A stretch of 56,479 bases of DNA from IMG/VR virus record IMGVR_UViG_3300010160_000055, positions 1-56,479 of that record, one strand, 5' to 3'. The position numbers and the translations under genes were made by a program. The number at the start of each line of letters is the position of its first letter. The stretch's first letter is position 1. Below, piece by piece: positions 6,914-15,353 of this stretch. This DNA is from a virus. The notes under the pieces were generated by a model. That model saw only the letters and a program-made list of their open reading frames with translations. It had not been told where the DNA came from and did not search any database.

Positions 6914-8542
6914 TTACACTGTTGTTAAGTCTGAGATAAAGATTTTACCATAGAATTCTGGTCTGATCATTTTCTTAGCATAACGAGTCATGATACCTTT
7001 TCTTGGAGTGAAGGTAGCTGGATCGTATACTAATGGAGTCATGATTAATGGAATGTATGGAGCATAAACTGCACCTGTTTCCAAGAATTGAGATCCTCTG
7101 TATCCTAACAATACAACGTTTTCAGTCATGTAAGGGTTTTTATAAACTCTGAAACGAGAATTTAAATTTCCTACTTTTTGAACTCCCATTGCAAAGTCTA
7201 GTTTATCACCGTTTGTTTCTGCTGCATATCCAGGAATTGATTCTAAGATTGTAGCTACAGAAGGAGAACATACTAAGAAGTTAGCTCCACCTCTTAAAGT
7301 TTTTTGGTGAATTTTGTTAGATACTTTTTGTACTTTAGTACCTAAAGTTCCAAACCATTGACCTTGAGTGTTGTAGTAAGCTGATGCTGTAGTAGACCAG
7401 TTAGTACCTGTCCAAGTTTTGTTGTTAGCTGCTGACCATCTTTCAGTTGTAGCTGCATCTTGAATCAACATATCCATTAACTCTAAGTCAATCTCCATAG
7501 AGATGTACTCTGATAATAATGAAGTTAATTCTGCTTCAGCGTCAATTGAGTGGTAAGCATTCAAATCTTGTGCGAACTCTGGAGTCCATTGTGCTTTTAA
7601 TTTTCTTGTTTTAGCAACGATTGCTTCAGAAGCAAGAGTAACGTTAATTTCTGGGATAGAAATTGGAGAGTTAGTTGTGTTGTCCTCGAAGTCACCTCTT
7701 GAGTTATCAGCTGGTTGTTTTTGGTATTTAACTTGTGCTGTGAATGAACCAGTTGTTACTGCTGAGATACCGTTAGTTGTATCACCAGCTTTTGCTACTA
7801 CGAATACAACGTAAGCACCTGCTGCAGATTGAGATACGAATGTAAATTCTGGGTTAGTTGTTACGTTTATAGAAGCTGATTGTAATCTGAATGCTCTTAC
7901 ACCTTCCAAGTCTGCTCCTGATAAAGAAGAAGTTTGAACTGCCATAGTAAAGTAGTTAGCTAAAGCAAGATCTTGGTTATATCCAATTGAAGCAGATACT
8001 GCTGATCCTGAAGTAGTTAATACACCTGCATAAGAAGCAGAGTTAATTGAGTATCCAAATTGACCTGCACCGTATAAACCTCCGTTTACATCTTCGTCTA
8101 CTGACATTTTATTGTTAGCGTCAGATAGGTTACCGTATAAACTATCGTTTAAAGTTCTACCGTTTGTAGAAGTACCGTATTTAAAGTCTAAGTAAAATAC
8201 AAGACCTGAAGGTAAGTTCATTGGTTGTACAGAAACGAAGTCTTTAGCAGCGATTTGAGCGAATACTTTACGTACTAATGGTAAAGCTACTCCAGCCCAT
8301 TGCTCAGCACCTGTTCCACCTGCACCGTTTGTTGTTCCAATTGCTCCAGTACCTGTTTGAGAAGCCTCAGATACGATTTGTTTTGCTTGATTCTCAAGAA
8401 TCATAGCCATGTTGTTTCTTTCGATTTCGTTAGAAATACCTTCTAACAAACCTGATTTGGCCCATTTACCAGACAAACGAGCAGCATCTGCTTGTAAAGT
8501 CTTGTAATTGCTAGCCCCTTCGAATAATTGATTTAATTCCAT
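6914..8542 (-). CDS. gp23: Major capsid protein (gp23-like)
   Basis: 542 residues, close to T4 gp23 (521). It follows the scaffold gene and ends at a strong terminator, the canonical position. The N-terminal helical segment (M-E-L-N-Q-L-F-E-G, then L-E-N-Q-A-K-Q-I-V-S-E-A near residue 55) corresponds to the propeptide removed by gp21 in T4. Later blocks include W-A-G-V-A-L-P-L-V-R-K-V-F (about 82-94), K-L-K-A-Q-W-T-P-E-F-A-Q-D-L (about 312) and I-M-T-R-Y-A-K-K-M-I-R-P-E-F-Y near the C-terminus, all typical of HK97-fold T4-type capsid proteins. Codon use is more G/C-ending than its neighbours, as expected for a highly expressed gene. Confidence 0.95.
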   Translation of the reverse strand: MELNQLFEGASNYKTLQADAARLSGKWAKSGLLEGISNEIERNNMAMILENQAKQIVSEASQTGTGAIGTTNGAGGTGAEQWAGVALPLVRKVFAQIAAKDFVSVQPMNLPSGLVFYLDFKYGTSTNGRTLNDSLYGNLSDANNKMSVDEDVNGGLYGAGQFGYSINSASYAGVLTTSGSAVSASIGYNQDLALANYFTMAVQTSSLSGADLEGVRAFRLQSASINVTTNPEFTFVSQSAAGAYVVFVVAKAGDTTNGISAVTTGSFTAQVKYQKQPADNSRGDFEDNTTNSPISIPEINVTLASEAIVAKTRKLKAQWTPEFAQDLNAYHSIDAEAELTSLLSEYISMEIDLELMDMLIQDAATTERWSAANNKTWTGTNWSTTASAYYNTQGQWFGTLGTKVQKVSNKIHQKTLRGGANFLVCSPSVATILESIPGYAAETNGDKLDFAMGVQKVGNLNSRFRVYKNPYMTENVVLLGYRGSQFLETGAVYAPYIPLIMTPLVYDPATFTPRKGIMTRYAKKMIRPEFYGKIFISDLTTV

Positions 8543-8568
8543 TGTGGTTTTTGTTTTTTTATTTTCTA

Positions 8569-10032
8569 TTATTTAATGATTCCTGCTAACTTCTGCCATC
8601 TAGATACTTGCTCAGATACTTCTGATAGGATTTCTTTTGGTGCAGTTGTTTGTGCGTTACCTGTTGCTTTAGAAGCAAAAGATCTGTGCTCTTTGATTGC
8701 AGCTGGTTTAGCAACTACATTTTTAGAAACTGTTTCGAAAACTAATTTTACTTCTTTAACTGTTTCTGCTTTGTCAAAAGCTGCGATAACGTTTACTTTT
8801 TGACCTTCAGATAAGTTGTTTGCTTTAAATACTTTATTTACATAAAGTAATTTTGCATTTATAAGGTTAACTTCTTGAAGTTGGTTTCTTAAAATTTTAA
8901 CTGCTTTTAAAGCTTCGTTTAATTCCTCAGACTCTTCAGATACGTTTCTTGCTCCTGCTGCGGCATTACCAATATCGGTTAATTTATCTCCGATTTTTTT
9001 TCCTGCTGCACCGAAAGCACCGTCTTTAGCCATTTGGTGTACTTTAGCCATAATTGCTGATAATCCGAAAATTCCAGCTGAACCTAAAGCTCCAACAACT
9101 AATTGTGCGGTGTTGTTGTTTAAGAATGGGAAAGCATCAATAAGTTGGTAGATAATATCGATGTTTTCATCCATATTGTCAACTTCTTCATTTACTGCTT
9201 CAACTCCTTCTCTGTTTTGGGTAACTCTGGCTGCTGTTCCTCCGGCTTTTTGTAGTTTTTCAGCAAAAGATTTAGCTCCACTTCCAAATTTTCCAGCTAG
9301 AGCCATATCCATTACTTTAGCAACAACTGCAGAAAATGCTGTAAGACCTGCTGCGCCAAATGCTCCTATAACTAGTGATGCGCTTGACATGGTTAAGAAT
9401 GGGAACATTTCAACAAGCTGTTTAGCTCCTTCGATATACTCCGGTCCCATTTCGTTTAATTCACCTTCTTCCATGTACCCGTCGTTTGCACCTTTTTTGT
9501 CTAAATCTTTTGGATTTTTACTGTAAGATGTTTCATCCATACCTTCTAATTCTGCTAATAATTCGTTAATGTCGATCTCTTCAGAATCATCCATACTTGT
9601 CAAGTCGTCTCCTTCTGGAGCTTCTTCACCTGCTTCGATTTCTTCTTCGTGACCTACTTCTTGTGCAACGATGTCTTTAATAAGGTTTTTTAAATCTTCA
9701 ACAGACATGTCTTCAATTTCTAATTCCTCTTCTTCTTCGTTACCTTCTTCTTCTCCTTCTTCTTCAGCAGGAGTTTCTTCTTCCTCTTCTTCGTTTAAAT
9801 CTCCAATATTACCGTGCTTTGCTGGATCTTCAGAATAATCTTCTGATCCTGCTTGGTTTAATGTAGCTTCATCCATTTCATCCTCTTCCATTTCCTGTAG
9901 CTTTTGAGCTAACATTTCTTTTAGATGTGGAGTCAATGTTTCTTCTAAAGCTTCCTTAGCATTGGTAATTGCAGCTTCACGAATAGTTTTAGCTTCTGCA
10001 ATTGCTTGCTTAAATAAATCTTTGTTTGACAT
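8569..10032 (-). CDS. gp22: Prohead core scaffolding protein (gp22-like) with duplicated hydrophobic module
   Basis: 487 residues. Residues 1-60 are helical; 60-170 are extremely acidic (long Glu runs). Two copies of a hydrophobic Gly/Ala-rich module follow at about 206-266 and 297-357, with L-V-I-G-A-F-G-A-A-G-L and L-V-V-G-A-L-G-S-A-G-I cores. The C-terminal 120 residues (L-R-N-Q-L-Q-E-V-N-L-I-N-A-K-L-L-Y, then N-L-S-E-G-Q-K) match what I know of gp22 prohead core proteins of T4-type phages. It is larger than T4 gp22 (269 residues). The order protease, scaffold, capsid is canonical. gp22 is normally degraded by gp21 to small peptides, some kept in the head, so the hydrophobic repeats might survive as packaged peptides (inference). 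A structured leader precedes it. Confidence 0.85.
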   Translation of the reverse strand: MSNKDLFKQAIAEAKTIREAAITNAKEALEETLTPHLKEMLAQKLQEMEEDEMDEATLNQAGSEDYSEDPAKHGNIGDLNEEEEEETPAEEEGEEEGNEEEEELEIEDMSVEDLKNLIKDIVAQEVGHEEEIEAGEEAPEGDDLTSMDDSEEIDINELLAELEGMDETSYSKNPKDLDKKGANDGYMEEGELNEMGPEYIEGAKQLVEMFPFLTMSSASLVIGAFGAAGLTAFSAVVAKVMDMALAGKFGSGAKSFAEKLQKAGGTAARVTQNREGVEAVNEEVDNMDENIDIIYQLIDAFPFLNNNTAQLVVGALGSAGIFGLSAIMAKVHQMAKDGAFGAAGKKIGDKLTDIGNAAAGARNVSEESEELNEALKAVKILRNQLQEVNLINAKLLYVNKVFKANNLSEGQKVNVIAAFDKAETVKEVKLVFETVSKNVVAKPAAIKEHRSFASKATGNAQTTAPKEILSEVSEQVSRWQKLAGIIK

Positions 10033-10054
10033 TTTAATTTGTGTTTGTTTGTCG

Positions 10055-10077
10055 TACGCTTATTAAGTAGTAGCGTA
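10055..10077 (-). promoter_or_regulatory. Hairpin in the gp22 5' leader (proximal)
   Basis: Perfect 6-bp inverted repeat TACGCT / AGCGTA with an 11-base loop, about 23 bases upstream of the gp22 ATG. There is no T-run, so it is not a terminator. It may control translation or mRNA stability. Confidence 0.4.
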
Positions 10078-10099
10078 ATAGTGTTTTACTTTGTAGTAG

Positions 10100-10122
10100 A
10101 TATCACATAAGGGTCGTGATAT
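10100..10122 (-). promoter_or_regulatory. Hairpin in the gp22 5' leader (distal)
   Basis: Perfect 7-bp inverted repeat ATATCAC / GTGATAT with a 9-base loop, in the 175-base gap between the terminator at 10157-10184 and gp22. The inverted repeat could equally be an operator. No coding is seen in this gap. Confidence 0.4.
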
Positions 10123-10156
10123 ATTCTAAAATAAATATACATATATTTTCAAAACA

Positions 10157-10184
10157 TAAAAAACCCACCTTTTTAGGGGTGGGT
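10157..10184 (-). terminator. Rho-independent terminator after the protease operon
   Basis: Minus strand stem ACCCACC / GGTGGGT followed by a T-run, about 25 bases after the stop at 10208. It is nearly identical in sequence to the terminator at 16979-17007. Confidence 0.85.
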
Positions 10185-10207
10185 GTGTTGTTTTTTATAT
10201 GTTCTGC

Positions 10208-10468
10208 TTAGATTACTTCTCCTGCAATATCCTGTAACATCTCTATAGCAGTCTCTAATGTAACCTCTATCTCGTTGAATTGATTTTCTTCTGAGGATAT
10301 TTGGTTTTGTTCTTTATACTGTTCTATTATTTGCATTGCTTGTTTCATATGATTTAAAGCTTCATATGCCACTTCTTCTGCACTTTCATTTAATGGTTTA
10401 GAAGTATTTTCTTTTACTAGTTTTGTCAAGTGCTTTGCTTGCCATTGATGTATGTCAAAATTTCCCAT
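10208..10468 (-). CDS. Small helical protein between gp21 and gp22
   Basis: 86 residues, entirely helix-forming and acidic in its C-terminal half (E-E-N-Q-F-N-E-I-E-V-T-L-E-T-A). It starts at a TAATG overlap with the end of the gp21 coding stretch, so it is coupled to protease translation. It begins M-G-N-F-D-I-H-Q-W-Q-A-K-H-L, resembling the F-D-L-x-x-F-L leader of two other head-region proteins here. Position suggests a small prohead core component comparable to T4 gp67/gp68, but no family was recognised. Confidence 0.6.
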   Translation of the reverse strand: MGNFDIHQWQAKHLTKLVKENTSKPLNESAEEVAYEALNHMKQAMQIIEQYKEQNQISSEENQFNEIEVTLETAIEMLQDIAGEVI

Positions 10469-10722
10469 TATGCTCTTAATATGTTGTTAATAATAGAATC
10501 TAATCTATCGTATTTTCCTACTACTTGTTTTCCTTCGTTTAATGAAATTGGATTCATAAATGCTCCTTGTGTAGAAGGATTAGAAACGAAATCCCAACAT
10601 ACTAATTCAAAGTCTGGTTGAACCATTAAAGTTCCTTCGTTTGTTTGTGTTACTGATCCTGTTCCTCTAGAAGAAATTCCTATTGTATGTCCTCCTTTTA
10701 GTATCTCTTTTACAATATTTCC
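10468..10722 (-). CDS. gp21: Prohead protease gp21, C-terminal half (after an in-frame TAA)
   Basis: 84 codons in the same frame as 10723-11049, following the TAA at 10723-10725. They read G-N-I-V-K-E-I-L-K-G-G-H-T-I-G-I-S-S-R-G-T-G-S-V and onward, then end at a TAATG overlap with the next gene. The I-G-I-S-S-R-G segment is the conserved block that carries the catalytic serine in gp21-type (S77-like) prohead proteases (family knowledge). There is no in-frame start near the beginning; the first Met is well inside. It can therefore be made only by readthrough, or the TAA is an error or mutation. Joined protein: about 193 residues versus 212 in T4. Confidence 0.75.
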   Translation of the reverse strand, partial: GNIVKEILKGGHTIGISSRGTGSVTQTNEGTLMVQPDFELVCWDFVSNPSTQGAFMNPISLNEGKQVVGKYDRLDSIINNILRA

Positions 10723-11049
10723 TTAAGGTGTGTTTAACAATTCTACTTTTCCCATCAAGTCATCACCTTCCCACCATAATTCTTTTACGACGTGTGATGC
10801 ATTCTTAAGAGATACAATTGCTGATTCTGGGTGATCTAATTCTCCGTAGGCATTTCCTACCTTAACAAAATTCTCTACATAGTTTTTTACTTCTTCTTCA
10901 AGAATTTCTCTTTTATAGATTCTTCCGTTTTGGTTTTTAGCTCCTGCTCTTTGCATAATACCTGTTACCTCAAATACACCTGGTTTGGTTTTTGATTCGG
11001 TAAGAAGTCCTTTGAAAGGAGTTACATTTACTAATAATGGATTGTTCAT
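10723..11049 (-). CDS. gp21: Prohead protease gp21, N-terminal half (ends at in-frame TAA)
   Basis: 108 residues. It contains the hallmark Q-R-A-G-A-K-N-Q-N-G-R-I-Y block (about 32-44) and G-E-L-D-H-P-E-S (about 69-76), where the His belongs to the catalytic set of T4-type prohead proteases. The protease cleaves scaffold, capsid N-termini and internal proteins during head maturation. The ORF stops after E-L-L-N-T-P, a point where homologues continue with x-G-N-I-V or x-G-x-I-V. The reading frame continues in phase with exactly that (10468-10722). So the gene is split between its His half and its Ser half by one TAA codon. Nonsense mutation, consensus error or readthrough are all possible. Confidence 0.8.
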   Translation of the reverse strand: MNNPLLVNVTPFKGLLTESKTKPGVFEVTGIMQRAGAKNQNGRIYKREILEEEVKNYVENFVKVGNAYGELDHPESAIVSLKNASHVVKELWWEGDDLMGKVELLNTP

Positions 11050-11054
11050 CTTTG

Positions 11055-12251
11055 TTATTTTAATAATTCAGATAACGATTTTTTTGTTTCCATCATATCT
11101 CGTTGTGCCTGTACCCATGCATCTGAGTTCATTGCTCTATCTGATGGTGATTCGTATCCTTGGTATGCTGGATCTCCTTCGTATTCTGTGTCAATGTCAT
11201 TGTAGTCAACCTCATCCTGTTCTCTGTTATTCCAAATATGTTGAAGTTCTTCGATATCTCTTCTTAAGTCTACTCCTGGATGTTGAGCTTTTACACTTTG
11301 TAAAAAATCCCTTAATGTACCTGCTTCTTGAGCTAAAATATGAATATCACTCATTTTAGATTCGTCTAAGTCTCCATCAATAAAAGGATCTGAAAAGTTT
11401 TCATCATCGTAGTCGATTTCGTCTTGGTCTTCATATCCTCTTGGATGTGAAATATCGTCTGCTGGATCATCTCCGTACATATCGAACTCATCTTCACCGT
11501 TATAATCCTCAACATCTACTACCGTTTCTGATAATACTTTTTTGATAAGTTTTTTAAAGCCTTCTTTTAATGCAGCTTTTTTCATACCGTTAAAAGTATC
11601 AACAGTATTTTTTGCTGTTACAGGAATCATCTTATCATGAAGGTCTACTTTTGGATTAACTCCTGCTACTTGATTTGTATAGAAGATTGAATCTTTTGCT
11701 AAGTTTTTAGCTACTTTTGCTAACGCTTTTGCATACTCTTCTGCTGTCGGTGTTCCTTGTACTCCTAATCCTTCTAATTCAACTCTGATTCCTCTAAGTA
11801 TTTGTTCGTATGGATATTTGTCCATATCGTTAGTTGGCTTGTATCTGTAATCGGTTAAGCTTTTATTAGTAAGTCTTGCTTCTTTTACAGTTTCTTTTAA
11901 TTTTATCTCTCCTGATAAACCTTGTTCATCATTCCAGTACTTTATTACATTTGGCTCAGCGTTTGTAACTTTGTATTTAATGTCTGCACCTGCAAATCCA
12001 GCTAGTATACTTTCTTTTGTTTTGTCACCTGTCTTTGCTGCTTGTATTAGCTTTTCCATGTGAGCTTTTACTGGATTTTCTTTTTTAGTTTCTTGAATCA
12101 TTCCTCTGTTCTTTAGAATCTGAACTGCATCATCGTATCCGTTAAAACGAGTTACTAAATTTGGAAGTTCTTTTCTAGCATCAGCTAAAAAATTCTCTTT
12201 AGAAAATTTTCCTTCTTGAATTCCGTTATATTTTTCTTGTAATGTTCTCAT
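11055..12251 (-). CDS. Head-module protein of unknown function, acidic C-terminal region
   Basis: 398 residues, just upstream of the protease gene. The N-terminal 230 residues are helical and basic/neutral (M-R-T-L-Q-E-K-Y-N-G-I-Q-E-G; L-L-K style helices). Residues about 240-300 are a very acidic D/E/Y-rich segment (D-Y-N-G-E-D-E-F-D-M-Y-G-D-D), and the last 90 mix helix with D-E-V-D-Y-N-D-I-D. I do not recognise a domain. The mix of acidic segments and its location between portal and protease suggest a prohead core or internal head protein. It begins one base after the stop of the preceding gene. Confidence 0.6.
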   Translation of the reverse strand: MRTLQEKYNGIQEGKFSKENFLADARKELPNLVTRFNGYDDAVQILKNRGMIQETKKENPVKAHMEKLIQAAKTGDKTKESILAGFAGADIKYKVTNAEPNVIKYWNDEQGLSGEIKLKETVKEARLTNKSLTDYRYKPTNDMDKYPYEQILRGIRVELEGLGVQGTPTAEEYAKALAKVAKNLAKDSIFYTNQVAGVNPKVDLHDKMIPVTAKNTVDTFNGMKKAALKEGFKKLIKKVLSETVVDVEDYNGEDEFDMYGDDPADDISHPRGYEDQDEIDYDDENFSDPFIDGDLDESKMSDIHILAQEAGTLRDFLQSVKAQHPGVDLRRDIEELQHIWNNREQDEVDYNDIDTEYEGDPAYQGYESPSDRAMNSDAWVQAQRDMMETKKSLSELLK

Positions 12252-12252
12252 G

Positions 12253-12600
12253 TTATTTATTCTTTTTATCTGATGCTTTTTTAGTTTTCTTTACTAATTC
12301 GTAACCCATTTCCTCTGTATGCTTAACTGCTTCACTATTCATCATTTCTTCTTCTGATACAAAAGCATGTGGAGTGTTATAGTGAGCTTCATCTAAGTAA
12401 TCAAACATCTTAGTATGAGAAGGATGTTTTGGTCTTGGTGCTGCTTTAAACCCTAGTCTTGCCGATGCTTTAGTTGCTGCATTAGTTCCTTGCCCTGGTT
12501 TAGCAAAAGCATTTGGTGTAGAATATCCTCCTACATCTCCTGATACGCTCATTTCTTCTAATACTTCGTGTATTACTTTTACTATTTCAGATCTTTTCAT
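12253..12600 (-). CDS. Small protein with capsid-targeting-like N-terminus
   Basis: 115 residues. Residues 1-17 (M-K-R-S-E-I-V-K-V-I-H-E-V-L-E-E-M) form an amphipathic helix with I-H-E and L-E-E motifs, resembling T4 capsid-targeting sequences. The rest is low-complexity and basic with two F-like A-R-L-G-F and Y-D-E-A-H-Y-N-T-P-H-A-F-V stretches, ending K-K-A-S-D-K-K-N-K. The S-T-P-N-A-F-A / N-T-P-H-A-F-V near-repeat (about 26 and 75) suggests an internal duplication. Function is unknown; a packaged internal protein is inferred. Its start overlaps the previous gene's TGA as ATGA. Confidence 0.55.
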   Translation of the reverse strand: MKRSEIVKVIHEVLEEMSVSGDVGGYSTPNAFAKPGQGTNAATKASARLGFKAAPRPKHPSHTKMFDYLDEAHYNTPHAFVSEEEMMNSEAVKHTEEMGYELVKKTKKASDKKNK

Positions 12601-13451
12601 AAAGCTCTTAACTCGTTTACTAATTCATAGTATTGCATTAAAGAAACCAAATGATTATCATCTACCTTTTGAGTATTTCTTACAGGAATAATTGCTTTTT
12701 GAATTTCTTCTAATTTAATCTTTACTACTTTATCAGTAATGTTCTTTTTCAATTTAGAAATTTCTGTTTGCAATTTAGTCATTTCTTCGTTTACTACGTT
12801 TCTTAGTCTTGCTGAAGAGTTAACTGATACTATAAATTCTTTTAAAATGTTTTTTTGTTCTGGAAGTAGATCTTTATATTGATTGTTGAATTTTTCTAAC
12901 AGTATTTTGTATGTTAAAAGTCTTAAGTCTTTATCATATTTTGAATACTCTTCAATTAAAGCGTCTTTTACTTGTCCGCTAGCTGATTTGCTTTGAGTTA
13001 AGTGTTCAAGTATTGTAGTCTTGTTGTCAACAAATACATCTAAGTCTACAAGTCCTGCTGTTGATTGTGCTTCCATTAAGCAGTATAGAGCTGCTAATGG
13101 TTTGTAAGACTCTACTTTAATAGAGAAGAACTCTTCCAAATCGTAATGATTTTTAAGCTCTTTTATTAACTCGTACTTCTGCTTTTTAAGTAAATTAAGA
13201 TCTAGTTTTCTAGAAATCTCTATAATGGTGCTAAGTATTGATTCTGCTTTTTTTGGACCTACGCCTTTATTTTTTAATACAAAATCGTATAATTTAAACT
13301 CTCTTACTAGTGTTGTGTTTCCTGTATAAAATTTCCTTAGTACTGTTAGAGCCGGGGAATCTCTTTTAGATAAGGTATCCGCTGCTATTTGCTTTACTAA
13401 TAGTTCAAATATTAAGCCTGTGTTTTTATACTTACTGTGTTTAATACGCAT
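12597..13451 (-). CDS. Conserved head-module protein of unknown function
   Basis: 284 residues, highly helical, Lys/Leu/Glu-rich, beginning M-R-I-K-H-S-K-Y-K-N-T-G-L-I-F-E-L-L-V. A long predicted coiled-coil lies near residues 215-255 (E-M-T-K-L-Q-T-E-I-S-K-L-K-K-N-I). A protein of this type follows the portal gene in T4-like phages of marine and Bacteroidota hosts, but no biochemical role is known to me. It follows a moderate late-type AT box (13467-13477). By position it may act in prohead core assembly, comparable to the T4 gp67/gp68 region. Confidence 0.6.
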   Translation of the reverse strand: MRIKHSKYKNTGLIFELLVKQIAADTLSKRDSPALTVLRKFYTGNTTLVREFKLYDFVLKNKGVGPKKAESILSTIIEISRKLDLNLLKKQKYELIKELKNHYDLEEFFSIKVESYKPLAALYCLMEAQSTAGLVDLDVFVDNKTTILEHLTQSKSASGQVKDALIEEYSKYDKDLRLLTYKILLEKFNNQYKDLLPEQKNILKEFIVSVNSSARLRNVVNEEMTKLQTEISKLKKNITDKVVKIKLEEIQKAIIPVRNTQKVDDNHLVSLMQYYELVNELRAL

Positions 13452-13466
13452 CTTAGGTATGTCTTT

Positions 13467-13477
13467 GTTATAAATAG
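13467..13477 (-). promoter_or_regulatory. Putative late promoter box
   Basis: Minus strand CTATTTATAAC, 15 bases before the 13451 start and just inside the 30-base gap after the portal gene. It matches the recurrent box. Confidence 0.4.
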
Positions 13478-13480
13478 TAT

Positions 13481-15340
13481 CTAGTTATCTAAATCTTTGA
13501 TATTTGCTTCATTTAAGAGATTTGATTCTTTCTCTATCTCTTCTTCAAAGATATTTTGCTTTTTAGGTACAAATAAGTTTTTATTTCTAAGAAAAACAGA
13601 CATTGTATTATTTATACTTTCTTTTACATTTTCATTATAACTTGGATAACCGCCTTTCATTCCATGTACCCCTAATCTGTCTCTTCCTCCAGCTGGATCT
13701 TCCTGTGTACCTATTACTGAGAACTTCTCTCTCGGTCTTCCTATAGGTGACTTTTCATCATACCCTGCTGGTAGCTCACCTTGTTCTCTTGCTCCATATA
13801 TTGAAGCTAAGTCGTGGGGTGTTCCAAAAGATTGACCTGTTGTTACTGGATCGTTTCCTTCATTTTCAATTTGTGATAATCTAAATGCTCTCTTACCGTC
13901 TTCTCTAATAAGATCTCTCATCTCGTTATAACTGTCTTCTGAGATATCAAATAATTTATCGTAAATATAATCTGAGGAGAATAGCTTAGTTGCTTGCATT
14001 TGTGTTGCTAGATCAACTTTTTCTTTCCAAAGAGCTATTTTTTCTTGTTCATAAATGATAGAAGGAGTAGTTAACTTAATCTCAAAGTTTACTAAAGACT
14101 CTTTATCAAATCCTTGAGAGTATAAGTGTACTAGTCCAATTTTTGTCAATTCACTTTCTACAATTCTCTGAAGTCTTTCTACTGTTCTAGCAAAACGTAT
14201 GTCTTCTGCTGCAAGTGTTGCTTTACCTGTAAGGTCTTTTTCGTATCCAAAATATGCTTTAGGTACTTTTAAGGCAGCAAACATCTTATCTCTTAAGTAT
14301 TCAATATCGTTTGTACCATCATACTCTAATCCTTTTGTTGTTTCAATTTTTGTAGAAGTATCTCCTCCACGAACTGGAAGATAGAAATCCTCCATCATGT
14401 TTTGCATGTTGAATTTTAAGTTATATTGACCTGTTTGTGGATCAACATAAGGAGTTTTCTTAATACTATTGATAGTTTTTTGCATAAACTGCTCAACTTC
14501 ATTAGGTGGAATAGATCCTACGTTAATGTAGAACATTCTCTTTTCAGGAGCTCTCATGATTCTGTGAATCAACATTGCATCCTCCATTAAAGTTAACTGT
14601 TTGTAAATTTTACGAGCTGGTTCAATATATGATCTACCGTAAGGAAGGTAGTTTGTATCTGAGATTAATCTAAAATGTGCTACTTCGTAGTTGTCTAAGG
14701 TAATAGTCTCTTTGTTATTATTTGGAATGTAGTTTGGATCTGACGAAGCTGCTAATCCGTCTGGATCGATTGAGAATGTTACTTTTGTCGGATCTTGTTT
14801 ATCTTCTCCTTCATGTCTTACCATATGGTAAACTGTATAAGGAAGTACATTATAAACACCAAACTTTTCTGATATCTCTAATTTTAAAAAGAAGTCCCCG
14901 TACTTGCACATATTTCTAACCCATGACCATAGGTTAAATTCGATGTTTAATACATCGTAGTATAAATTGTAAAGGACTCTTTGTATGTTTTCGTCTGTAG
15001 ATTTAATTGAAAGAACCTCTCCCATTGGATTCTTTAGTGTAGATTCATCTGCTAATACATCTAAAGTTGATGCTATAATTGCATCTGTATCCATTGCTTC
15101 ATAGTCCGAGTAAAGCTGTACCCTTAATGTTTGGTAATTAAGGTTCGGATTAAATATATTCTTGTTATTATATATGTATAAACGAGAAAACCTATCCAAT
15201 AATGAATTGGTTTGGTATTTTCCTGTTGATTGAATGTGATTAACATCAGCAATCTTCAATTCATCTCCTCCTACATTTCTAACTAGTATATCTGTTGCAA
15301 ACAGTCTCTGGAGTGAATTGAATAAATTTCTTTCTGCCAT
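13481..15340 (-). CDS. gp20: Portal vertex protein (gp20-like)
   Basis: 619 residues (T4 gp20 is 524; the extra length is in a C-terminal tail). It forms the dodecameric portal that nucleates prohead assembly and is the DNA entry and exit channel. Typical segments are seen: L-Y-S-D-Y-E-A-M-D-T-D-A-I-I-A-S-T-L-D near 75-93, V-A-H-F-R-L-I-S-D-T-N-Y-L-P-Y-G-R-S near 220, R-A-P-E-K-R-M-F-Y-I near 264, and Y-F-G-Y-E-K-D-L-T-G-K-A near 360. It lies directly after the large terminase gene and has the best late-promoter match in the window. The C-terminal tail after about 520 is Gly/Pro/Asp-rich, with H-G-M-K-G-G-Y-P-S-Y. Confidence 0.93.
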   Translation of the reverse strand: MAERNLFNSLQRLFATDILVRNVGGDELKIADVNHIQSTGKYQTNSLLDRFSRLYIYNNKNIFNPNLNYQTLRVQLYSDYEAMDTDAIIASTLDVLADESTLKNPMGEVLSIKSTDENIQRVLYNLYYDVLNIEFNLWSWVRNMCKYGDFFLKLEISEKFGVYNVLPYTVYHMVRHEGEDKQDPTKVTFSIDPDGLAASSDPNYIPNNNKETITLDNYEVAHFRLISDTNYLPYGRSYIEPARKIYKQLTLMEDAMLIHRIMRAPEKRMFYINVGSIPPNEVEQFMQKTINSIKKTPYVDPQTGQYNLKFNMQNMMEDFYLPVRGGDTSTKIETTKGLEYDGTNDIEYLRDKMFAALKVPKAYFGYEKDLTGKATLAAEDIRFARTVERLQRIVESELTKIGLVHLYSQGFDKESLVNFEIKLTTPSIIYEQEKIALWKEKVDLATQMQATKLFSSDYIYDKLFDISEDSYNEMRDLIREDGKRAFRLSQIENEGNDPVTTGQSFGTPHDLASIYGAREQGELPAGYDEKSPIGRPREKFSVIGTQEDPAGGRDRLGVHGMKGGYPSYNENVKESINNTMSVFLRNKNLFVPKKQNIFEEEIEKESNLLNEANIKDLDN

Positions 15341-15353
15341 TTCTAAAATGTTT

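Noticed and set aside
10055-10122. Terminators in the gp22 leader
   Set aside because: The hairpins lack a following T-run on either strand.
10723-10725. Group I intron or intein at the gp21 break
   Set aside because: The sequence on either side of the TAA is directly adjacent homologous coding; nothing is inserted.
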